A stretch of DNA of 60,388 nt from Desulfovibrio sp. (GTDB taxonomy: Bacteria > Desulfobacterota > Desulfovibrionia > Desulfovibrionales > Desulfovibrionaceae), in the NCBI RefSeq assembly GCF_019424165.1, contig NZ_JAHZAA010000005.1, forward strand, positions 1 to 60,388, in the 5' to 3' direction. The first letter of the stretch is position 1. Each line of letters starts with the position of its first letter. The position numbers were made by a program, and so were the translations under genes. The notes beneath the pieces are model-generated. The model saw only the letters and a list, made by a program, of their open reading frames with translations. It was not told where the DNA came from and did no database searches. Of the stretch, positions 53,532 to 60,388 are shown one piece after another.

Positions 53532-55591
53532 ATGAAATTGCGCTTGTTGCCCAAAATGCTGCTGCTGATCTTGCTGCCGACGTTGCTGGGGCTTTGTACC
53601 GTAACCTGGTTCAGCTACACGCGTGCAGAAAAGGCTCTGGCCGTACAGATAGATGATGAGCTTGGCGCGGTGATCCGCAGCCAGACCAGTCAGCTTGGCA
53701 GCATGGCCGAACTGCTGCACAAGGTGCTGGATAATGCCGGACATACATCACGCATCAGCAACTTTCTCAAAGCCGGATCTGAATGGGAAAGAGATGCCCT
53801 GCGGCCTGCCATGCAGGCAAGCCTGAAAAGCCTTGCCGAAGACTTCCCCTTGCTGACTGCGGTGGGCCTGCTTTCGCCCGAGGGGCTGGTCGTGGGACAC
53901 AGCGATCCTGCGGGAATTAATGCCGACCTTTCTGCACGCCCGTACTTCAAGGCGGCCATGCAGGGCAAAAGCAGCGTGCTGAATGCGCGCAGTAAGGTTT
54001 CGGGCGCGGTCACCACAGTTATGGCTTCGCCGGTCATGAATGACGGCAAGGTTCTGGGGGTGGTTTACGGCACGGTCGACCTCACAATGTTCAGCGCTGA
54101 AACAGTGGATGCCATCAAACTGGGGCAGACCGGCGCAAGCTTTGTTTATGACGGCAGCGGCCTGCTGCTGATGCATCCCAACAAAGACTATGTCGGCGAC
54201 GAAGACGGCAACCTGGACTGGGTCCGGCAGATACTTGAAACGCGTAACGGCAACCTGACCTACACCTGGGACGGAAAAAAAAGCTGGCGTATTTTCAGGA
54301 AATTCCTGACATGAACTGGTTTGTCGTGCTGAGCATAGAGCGCAGCGAGGTTCTTGAGCCCGCCGCTATGCTGCTGCGCGGGAACTTGATACTCATGTTC
54401 GTTATTGTCCTGATAGTAGGGCTGATAGTTTTTATTGTGGCGCGAAGCATCACCACGGCGCTGAAAAATGAAGAAGCTTTTGTGGGGCGTGTTGCCGAGG
54501 GCCAGTTTGACATGAGCGACCAGCAAAGGATTGTTCATGAAAAATGCGCTGCCCGTTCTGACGAAATCGGGGGGTTGTCCAGAGGCGTGGGCATCATGAC
54601 GGAAAACCTGCAAAAATTCCTGTCAGAAAGCGAACAAAGGGCGCAGGAAGCCCACAAGGCTACTGAAGAGGCGCGCCAGGCCATGCACGAGGCCGAAGAA
54701 GCCCGCAGAGCCGCCGAAGGTGCCCGACGTGACGGTATGCTGGCTGCCGCGGAGCAGCTGGAAGAAGTGGCAGCCGTGCTTTCTTCAGCTTCTACGGAGC
54801 TTTCGGCCCAGATTGAACAGTCTGACCGTGGTGCGGCAGAGTCTGCCCAGCGTTTGTCCGAGGCGGCTACTGCCATGAACGAAATGAACGCCACCGTGCA
54901 GGAGGTTGCCCGTAACGCCGGTGCTGCTTCCATCGCTTCTGCTGAAACCAGAGAAAAAGCCCAGCACGGCTCCAATATCGTTGCGCAGTCATTGCAGAGT
55001 ATCGAAGGTGTGCGGCATATTTCCGGACAGCTCAAGGAAGATATGACGCAATTGAACGAGCACGCCCGCGACATCACACGTATTATGGGCGTCATTTCAG
55101 ATATTGCCGACCAGACCAACCTGCTGGCCCTGAATGCCGCCATTGAAGCCGCCCGCGCGGGCGAAGCCGGACGCGGTTTTGCCGTGGTGGCTGACGAAGT
55201 GCGCAAGCTGGCGGAAAAAACAATGGCCTCCACCATAGACGTGAGCAGCGTCATCAAAGCCATTCAGGACAGCACCGAAAAGCGCACGGCCAGTGCGGAA
55301 CGCGCTGTGGAGCAGATCGGCCGGACAACGGAACTGGCAGACATGTCCGGCCAGGCCCTTCAGGAAATCGTGGCCACTGTGGACGCTACAGCGGATCAGG
55401 TGCATGCCATTGCCACAGCCAGTGAGGAGCAGTCCGCCGCCAGTGAGGAAATCAACCTGTCCATTGTCCAGGTTAACGATATGTCCCGGCAGACCGCCGA
55501 CGCTATGGGCGAAGCCGCCAGGGCCGTGTCCGATCTGGCAGCCCAGGCCCAGAACCTCAATGCGCTGATTCAGAACATGAAACGGGCGTAA
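53532..55591 (+). pseudogene. Methyl-accepting chemotaxis protein split by a poly(A) slip
   Basis: The first frame (53532-54314) gives a membrane segment (MLLLILLPTLLGLCTVTW) and a periplasmic Cache sensor; the second (54311-55591) gives the end of the sensor, a membrane segment (LILMFVIVLIVGLIVFIVA), HAMP and the cytoplasmic coiled coil with the conserved hairpin tip DQTNLLALNAAIEAARAGE. The frames join if one A is added to the run of eight at 54275-54282: DGKKKLAYFQEIPDMNW then reads through as in the Cache family, giving 686 residues. No CheR-tethering pentapeptide is seen. It is either a phase-variable receptor, a decayed gene or a homopolymer read error. Confidence 0.88.
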
Positions 55592-55600
55592 AGCCTGAAA

Positions 55601-55644
55601 GCGCGGTGTGCGGACGGGGGCAGCCCTCCGCCTGCACACCGCGC
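55601..55644 (+). terminator. Hairpin after the chemoreceptor gene
   Basis: GCGCGGTGTGC and GCACACCGCGC form a perfect 11-bp stem ten bases after the stop. No T-run follows, so termination is only probable. Confidence 0.6.
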
Positions 55645-56164
55645 ATGTGTCAAGCGCCCGTAACCGCATGCCCCCAGTCCTTTTGTCACGCAAGGTTCGC
55701 GGTGCCGTATTTTCGGCCCAGGCTGTCCAGGCTGACCAGGCTGCACAGATTTGACCTGAAAAATCCCCTTGTCGCCCTCTCCACGAAGCGAAAGTTTCCT
55801 TTCCCGCATCAAAGCATTCATACGCTACAGCGCTCGACTGATTCAAGAAAAGCCAGACGTCATAAAGAGATACGCTGTGCCATATGCATGTATTGGCATC
55901 TGTGGCAGTGCACTCGTGCCCTGAAATTTGCTGCATTCAATGACTGTATATTTATATATGTATGATGTGTGATGGATGTTTATTATTTTTGTCTGTTTGA
56001 CTGTCAGGTGAGTGCGTTGTTAAGATGCTGAAAGGGGAGAAATAAATAACATCATTTATGATTTTTTATGTGATGCCAGATTTTTAGTCGTCAAAAACTG
56101 GAGATCATGCAAGCATTATGAATGTAAATATGTTTTATTACTGCAAGGTAGAAGTTGTTTTGTT
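55645..56164. other. AT-rich leader of the IbrA-like gene
   Basis: 520 bases without a gene. From about 55920 it is AT-rich. A weak promoter TTGACT (55997-56002), 17 bases, TTAAGA (56020-56025) would give a leader of about 130 bases. AAGGTAG about 15 bases before the ATG is a poor ribosome site. Confidence 0.4.
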
Positions 56165-57355
56165 ATGAAAAAGAAATATCGCGATATCGATGTGTTTACT
56201 GCTGCCGTCCAGAGGATAGAAGCGATATTTGAAAATTTTGAGCGGGTATATGTATCTTTTTCGGGGGGCAAAGATTCGGGCTGTCTTGTTCATCTGGCCC
56301 TTGAAGTGGCGCGAAGAAAAAAAAGACTCCCGCTTGATGTGCTGCACATAGATCTTGAGGCCTGGTACAGGCATACTGCCGATTTTGTCACCAGAATCAT
56401 GACCCGGCCGGAAATCAGGCCACACTGGATTTGTCTGCCCCTGCACCTGCGCAATGCTGTAAGCCAGACCCAACCGCACTGGCTCTGCTGGGATCCCGAT
56501 GCCCGTACGGAATGGATACGCGAACTTCCCCTGCATCCGGGAGTTATCAGCGATGAAAAGCATTTTTCATGGTTCCGGCGCGGCATGGAGTTTGAAGAAT
56601 TTGTGCCCTTGTTCGGGCAGCATTTTTCGCAGGGAAAAACCTGCGCCTGCCTTGTGGGCATTCGAAGTGACGAAAGCCTGAACCGTTTTCGCACCATCAA
56701 GTCGTGGACCAAGCGGCGCTGGAACCGTCATGGGTGGACGACGGTTTCCGGAACCGGGCTTGTCAACGCCTATCCAATATATGATTGGCGGACAGAAGAC
56801 ATCTGGACAGCTCACGGTCGGATGCGATGGGACTATAACCATATTTACGATCTTATGCATATGGCGGGGCTCAGTCTTGCACAGATGCGCCTTTGCCAGC
56901 CATTCGGCGATGACCAGCGAAAGAGCCTCTGGCTTTTCAAGGTGCTGGAGCCGGAGACGTGGGCGCGGCTTGTCAGCCGAGTGCAGGGGGCGAACTTCGG
57001 CAACCGGCACGCGGCCACTTCCGGCAATGTGATGGGCAATTATCACATACGCCTTCCGGAAGGGCATACATGGCAAAGCTACTGTGAATTTCTTTTATCT
57101 TCCATGCCTGAATGCACGGCTGACCACTACCGCAACAAGATTTGCAGTTTCCTGCGCTGGTGGCGTGAGCACGGGGTCGCGGTTATCCCGGATGAGGCGG
57201 AGCCGCGGCTGGAGGCCGCCCGCAAAGCGCCGAGCTGGCGGCGGATATGCAAGGTGCTTTTAAAAAACGACTACTGGTGCAAAGGGCTTTCTTTCAGTCA
57301 GACAAAAAGGGACGTGGAAAAGCAGTTGGAGTGGGTGCTGCGTGTGGGGAGGTAG
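56165..57355 (+). CDS. PAPS-reductase-fold protein, DUF3440/IbrA-like
   Basis: A 396-residue member of the adenine-nucleotide alpha-hydrolase/PAPS reductase superfamily. The PP-loop is FSGGKDSG at 33-39, followed by LDVLHIDLEAWY, VGIRSDESLNRF and PIYDWRTEDIW. The C-terminal half with KICSFLRWWREHGV matches my memory of DUF3440, the family of E. coli IbrA. Those proteins act with a ParB-like partner, IbrB, encoded here two genes later. The reaction is unknown; DndC of phosphorothioate systems is a distant relative. It begins a three-gene unit. Confidence 0.85.
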   Translation: MKKKYRDIDVFTAAVQRIEAIFENFERVYVSFSGGKDSGCLVHLALEVARRKKRLPLDVLHIDLEAWYRHTADFVTRIMTRPEIRPHWICLPLHLRNAVSQTQPHWLCWDPDARTEWIRELPLHPGVISDEKHFSWFRRGMEFEEFVPLFGQHFSQGKTCACLVGIRSDESLNRFRTIKSWTKRRWNRHGWTTVSGTGLVNAYPIYDWRTEDIWTAHGRMRWDYNHIYDLMHMAGLSLAQMRLCQPFGDDQRKSLWLFKVLEPETWARLVSRVQGANFGNRHAATSGNVMGNYHIRLPEGHTWQSYCEFLLSSMPECTADHYRNKICSFLRWWREHGVAVIPDEAEPRLEAARKAPSWRRICKVLLKNDYWCKGLSFSQTKRDVEKQLEWVLRVGR

Positions 57356-57363
57356 GGGCGGTT

Positions 57364-57795
57364 ATGCGCATCGAAAAATTTGTTCATAAGAGCGACCCTG
57401 AAGAAAATGCACAACTGTTTGGCAGGATAGGAGAGTTTTGTGCCTGTGCCGCCACAAGGAATACCCTGGGCTGCGCAATCTCAAGCCGTCCCGGGCAGGT
57501 GTGGTATGTGGCGGCCGAGCGGCATGCGGTGCACGCTTTCGGCTCCATACGGATACAGGGTGAAAAGGGGCTGCTGCGCCATTTGTACAGTCCGGTTGGT
57601 GACGGTATGCTTCTGGAAACAGTGTTGCGGCACTGCATTGAGTATGCGCGGCGGCACCATGCCCGGTCCGTATGGCTTACAGACTACATATGGCTGGAAT
57701 CACGCTATGCGCCGTTGGGTTTTATGCCGCATGGAAATCCCAGGGGCCGGTTTGTCCAGTATGCTTTATGGTTAGGGGAACCCAATGGAACTTGA
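57364..57795 (+). CDS. GNAT-fold protein inside the Ibr-like unit
   Basis: A 143-residue protein from ATG 57364 with a GNAT-like pattern: a strand VWYVAAERHAVHAFGSIRI, then RHLYSPVGDGMLLETVLRHC resembling motif A, and a closing SRYAPLGFMPHG of the Y-x-x-L-G-F type. It retains three Cys near residues 30-40. It starts eight bases after the IbrA-like stop and overlaps the IbrB-like gene by 11 bases, so it is translated with them. The substrate is unknown; it may modify DNA-bound product, tRNA or a protein partner. This is inference from fold and context. Confidence 0.72.
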   Translation: MRIEKFVHKSDPEENAQLFGRIGEFCACAATRNTLGCAISSRPGQVWYVAAERHAVHAFGSIRIQGEKGLLRHLYSPVGDGMLLETVLRHCIEYARRHHARSVWLTDYIWLESRYAPLGFMPHGNPRGRFVQYALWLGEPNGT

Positions 57796-58402
57796 GCAAT
57801 GGATCGATTCTCTGGAAGGCGCGTTACAGTCTGATACCCGGCGCTTTGATCAACGGGTGGCAATATATAACCGTCTTGTGGATATGGCCGCCCGGTATCT
57901 GGATACACCTCATCCGGCGGCGCGCCCCCAGTTGGTGCGCGTGGATAAGGTTAAAGGCAATGACTACAACCCCAACAAGGTCGCGCCGCCTGAAATGCGT
58001 TTGCTGCGTCTGTCCATGGCTAAAGACGGCCAGACCGTGCCTGTGGTTGTGGCCCGGGGCAGCCGGGGCGCGCTTCAGATTGTGGATGGTTTTCACCGTC
58101 GCAGCGTCGCAAAAAATGCGCCTGAAGTGCGCGAGGCTCTTTCAGGATATCTTTTCATTGTTGAGCTGGACAAGCCTTTTGAAGACAGAATTACGTCCAC
58201 TGTCCGGCACAACATGGCCAGAGGGGCGCACAAGGTCGAACTGACGGCAAAGCTGGTGACCGCCCTGAAAAGCTATAACTGGAGCAGTGAGCGTATTGGC
58301 CGTGAGCTGGGCATGGAGCCTGACGAGGTTTTGCGTCTGAAGCAGATGACAGGCCTGGCCGAAGCTTTTGCAGACAGGGAATATTCCAGGGCCTGGGACT
58401 AG
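57785..58402 (+). CDS. ParB/IbrB-like protein
   Basis: A 205-residue protein with a ParB N-terminal-like domain: LVRVDKVKGNDYNPNKV, the MRLLRLSMAKDGQTVPVVV segment and IVDGFHRRS (101-106), the last resembling the DGxHR/GExR motif of ParB and DndB relatives. A helix-turn-helix follows (NWSSERIGRELGMEPDEVLRLKQ). IbrB of E. coli has this design. The partner is the PP-loop protein encoded upstream. ParB domains can bind CTP; whether this one does cannot be read. The unit ends before the terminator at 58665. Confidence 0.85.
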   Translation: MELEQWIDSLEGALQSDTRRFDQRVAIYNRLVDMAARYLDTPHPAARPQLVRVDKVKGNDYNPNKVAPPEMRLLRLSMAKDGQTVPVVVARGSRGALQIVDGFHRRSVAKNAPEVREALSGYLFIVELDKPFEDRITSTVRHNMARGAHKVELTAKLVTALKSYNWSSERIGRELGMEPDEVLRLKQMTGLAEAFADREYSRAWD

Positions 58403-58664
58403 CCGCGTCCTGTTGTGTTGTGCGTGTGCGGCAGCGAGCATGCAGGCTGCCAGGGGGCTTCCCCCTTGTGGCTCATTGGCGCGCGCTATGCGGGCTTCGT
58501 ATCTGCCTTGATGGCTTTCGATTGTCCGCTTACCGCTTTTTTCTGGCAGGCAGGCTTTGGGCTTCGGGGCTGGCAAAAGATAACCTTCTGCTGAAATATT
58601 ACCGCCAGGGTAGCGGGATGCCCTGAAGGCAGCGCCCGCAGTATCTGCTGTGGCTTCGTGTTTT

Positions 58665-58724
58665 CCGGCTCCGGTTTTGTCACGTCAATAAAGTGGCGAA
58701 AACCGGAGCCGGTTTATTTTTTTG
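58665..58724 (+). terminator. Terminator before flgB
   Basis: A perfect 14-bp stem CCGGCTCCGGTTTT/AAAACCGGAGCCGG (58665-58678 with 58699-58712), then TTTATTTTTTT. It isolates the flagellar operon from the Ibr-like genes. Confidence 0.93.
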
Positions 58725-58771
58725 ATAGATATTTATTTGTTAAGACGATGTTTTAATTTGATAATATGTGT

Positions 58772-58789
58772 TTGGAACAGATGTTGCTT
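58772..58789 (+). promoter_or_regulatory. Sigma-54 promoter of flgBC-fliE
   Basis: TTGGAACAGATGTTGCTT has GG (58774-58775) and GC (58786-58787) ten bases apart, the -24/-12 signature of RpoN promoters. It ends 40 bases before flgB. RpoN control of flagellar rod genes is known in related bacteria. Confidence 0.75.
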
Positions 58790-58829
58790 CATGCCTGCCA
58801 AGCAATCCAGAAGGACTGCGGGAGGATCT

Positions 58830-59243
58830 ATGAAAAGTTTGTTCAGCAGCCAGATCGGCCTTGTGGGCACGGTCATGAACATGCAGCTTGACCGGCAGAA
58901 CATCATTGCCGGCAATCTGGCCAACATCGACACCCCCAATTACAAACCGCGTGAACTGAGCTTTGAAAAAGAGCTTCAGACTGCCCTCGGGCAGGATATG
59001 GAAGGGCAGATGAGCCGTACCAGCGCGGAGCACATACCTTCGACCTTTGATCCTTCAAGCTTCAGGCCCGAATGGTCAGAAGCCTTCAAGCCCCGGCTCA
59101 TTCACGGTGAAGACCGGGTGAATCTTGATAAGGAAATGGCCAAGCACTCCAAAAACCAGTTGCAGTTCACGGCCCTGGCGCAGGTTCTTACCAAAACCTT
59201 TGAAGGTATACATACCGTCATACAAGACGGCAAACAGGCATAG
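58830..59243 (+). CDS. flgB: Flagellar basal-body rod protein FlgB
   Basis: A 137-residue rod protein. The N-terminal signature LDRQNIIAGNLANIDTPNYKPREL is the rod/hook family motif, and the C-terminal heptad helix (NQLQFTALAQVLTKTFEGI) stacks in the rod. The start ATG at 58830 follows GGAGGAT; an upstream extension to 58722 overlaps the terminator. It is the first gene of the operon. Confidence 0.96.
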   Translation: MKSLFSSQIGLVGTVMNMQLDRQNIIAGNLANIDTPNYKPRELSFEKELQTALGQDMEGQMSRTSAEHIPSTFDPSSFRPEWSEAFKPRLIHGEDRVNLDKEMAKHSKNQLQFTALAQVLTKTFEGIHTVIQDGKQA

Positions 59244-59410
59244 CGGGCCTGTTGCCGCAAGAATAGTTTCATTTCTGCCCGTGTTGTCTTCTGTCTGCTT
59301 TGGCGCGCAGTAACAACGCTTTATTCAGGGCAGACAGCCCGCCGGACGGGAACCACATTTTTTGTAACCGGCCCGGCGGCACAGCATTGATTTGAGATCA
59401 GGAGAACGCC

Positions 59411-59848
59411 ATGGACTTCATGACAGCATTTGACATCAGCGCATCGGGGCTTGCAGCCGACCGTACGCGTATCAATACCATATCCATGAACCTGGCCAAT
59501 GCCAAAACCACACGCACGCCTATGGGCGGGCCATACCGTCGGCGCAGCGTGGTGCAGCAGACGGCTGATGTGGATGATCCTTTTTCCGTCCATATGCGTT
59601 CGGCGCTTGACCGTGCGGTCAAGGGGGTGCGCGTCATGGCCGTGACTATGGATAACCGCCCTTTCAAGCGTGTGTATGAACCGGGCAATCCCGATGCCAA
59701 CGCCGAAGGCTATGTGATGTACCCCGACATCAACGTGGTGGAAGAAATGGCCAATCTCATGACGGCGCAACGCAACTTTGAGGCCAACGTCACCACCGTG
59801 GACGCCATCAAGGGCATGTATGTCAAAGCCCTTGAAATAGGCAAATAA
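59411..59848 (+). CDS. flgC: Flagellar basal-body rod protein FlgC
   Basis: A 145-residue rod protein with FDISASGLAADRTRINTISMNLANAKTT and the C-terminal VEEMANLMTAQRNFEANVTTV helix. It follows flgB after 167 bases with no gene between; AGGAGAACGCC precedes the ATG. Confidence 0.97.
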   Translation: MDFMTAFDISASGLAADRTRINTISMNLANAKTTRTPMGGPYRRRSVVQQTADVDDPFSVHMRSALDRAVKGVRVMAVTMDNRPFKRVYEPGNPDANAEGYVMYPDINVVEEMANLMTAQRNFEANVTTVDAIKGMYVKALEIGK

Positions 59849-59903
59849 GATTTTCCCGCCCATCTGACCGGGCGGAGCCGCCGAGGCAATTCAGGAGAAG
59901 GCC

Positions 59904-60350
59904 ATGAGCATACAGGCAGTGGGCATGCGCGCGTACAGTGAGGCCATGCAACATTTCAACAGGGTAGAGGGCAGCCTGCAGCAGGGTTCGTCCGTCAGCA
60001 GCAAAACGCTTTTTTCCCGCACTCTGGATCAGAGCCTTGCCCGCAGCAAGGTGGATACCGGCGAAAATTTCGGCGCCCAGGTTGATATGGTGCAGTTTCC
60101 CGGCAAGGCGCATACCCCCATAACGCCCGAGAACAGCTTTACCGGAACGCTCAGGGATTCGCTGAACAAGGTAAACCAGTTGCAGGGCGTCAAGGATGAC
60201 GCCATCAGCGAGTTTGCCTCTGGCCGCACCCAGAACGTGCAGGAACTCATGATAACCATGCAGAAATCCAGCCTCGCCATGAAGCTGACCACCGCCGTGC
60301 GCGGCAAAGTGCTGGAGGCCTACAAGGAAATTTCCAAAATGCAGTTCTAG
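59904..60350 (+). CDS. fliE: Flagellar hook-basal body protein FliE, long form
   Basis: FliE joins the MS ring to the rod. The conserved C-terminal part (VQELMITMQKSSLAMKLTTAVRGKVLEAYKEISKMQF) is clear. At 148 residues it is longer than the usual 100-110, the extra part being an N-terminal and central segment of low conservation. GGAGAAGG precedes the ATG. fliF would be expected next but lies beyond the window. Confidence 0.94.
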   Translation: MSIQAVGMRAYSEAMQHFNRVEGSLQQGSSVSSKTLFSRTLDQSLARSKVDTGENFGAQVDMVQFPGKAHTPITPENSFTGTLRDSLNKVNQLQGVKDDAISEFASGRTQNVQELMITMQKSSLAMKLTTAVRGKVLEAYKEISKMQF

Positions 60351-60388
60351 GGGGCGCTATCGCTCTGAAACTGCCATAATGCCTTGGT

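Larger units (their letters stand above)
58403..58829. other. Spacer between the Ibr-like unit and flgB
   Basis: The first 260 bases show no gene or repeat. The terminator at 58665 and the sigma-54 style promoter at 58772 occupy the rest. Confidence 0.5.

Noticed and set aside
1..60388. CRISPR arrays, rRNA genes, insertion sequences or transposases
   Set aside because: No regularly spaced direct repeats, rRNA segments or transposase motifs were found on reading both strands.

Overview
The window looks like a chromosomal segment from a sulfate-reducing deltaproteobacterium of the Desulfovibrio group (Desulfovibrionaceae). The reasons are the gene content and order (yceD-rpmF-plsX-fabH-fabG-acpP-fabF-glyA-dCMP deaminase-rib genes-nusB-leuS), the type III glutamine synthetase, the DUF2325/FeoB iron locus with Fur-like palindromes, the RluA-CoaE fusion beside an SH3b/NlpC-P60 lipoprotein, and the sigma-54 style flagellar promoter. 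The species is inferred from remembered gene order, not from a search.

Region 1 (1-19,992, all minus strand): a tRNA-Thr cut by the window edge, then a long housekeeping block. Read in the direction of transcription it runs yceD, rpmF, plsX, fabH, fabG, acpP, fabF (phospholipid and fatty-acid synthesis), glyA, a frameshifted dCMP deaminase, ribD, ribE, ribH, nusB, leuS, holA, radC, lon, prmC. Several spacers here (after glyA and on both sides of fabG) are packed with consecutive inverted repeats.

Region 2 (20,207-29,601): an accessory stretch. It holds a RhtB/LysE exporter overlapping a dead GIY-YIG gene, an unknown membrane-tailed protein, a secreted Sel1-repeat protein, and a two-gene membrane chaperone-like unit. 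That unit is a polytopic membrane protein with a GrpE-like C-terminus, overlapping by ATGA an Hsp70-fold ATPase whose C-terminus carries a hydrophobic hairpin instead of a normal substrate-binding domain. A YbaK deacylase follows, then a hybrid histidine kinase destroyed exactly at its H-box.

Region 3 (29,831-40,507): an RluA-CoaE fusion coupled to an NlpC/P60 lipoprotein, a tRNA-Glu(CUC) with its own promoter and terminator, YnfA, a DUF2156 protein, a MATE pump, lysA, an FKBP isomerase and GSIII glutamine synthetase.

Region 4 (40,690-47,612): a complete tryptophan operon, leader-trpE-trpGD-trpC-trpF-trpB-trpA. It has a textbook attenuator: a 29-residue leader peptide with three consecutive Trp codons, an antiterminator and a terminator.

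Region 5 (47,707-52,680): Fur-type iron uptake (DUF2325 protein and FeoB with a His-rich N-terminus, no FeoA), then a secreted SNase-like protein, an unknown 142-residue protein and a DEDDh exonuclease.

Region 6 (53,532-60,388): a chemoreceptor split by a poly(A) slip, then a three-gene overlapping unit that I read as a PAPS-reductase-like DUF3440/IbrA protein, a GNAT-fold protein and a ParB/IbrB-like protein. The start of a flagellar operon (flgB-flgC-fliE) follows behind a -24/-12 promoter.

Four genes in this window are interrupted (dCMP deaminase, GIY-YIG, histidine kinase, chemoreceptor), and in three of them the damage falls on the catalytic motif. The two best candidates for little-described systems are the membrane GrpE-like/Hsp70-hairpin pair and the IbrA-GNAT-IbrB triad.
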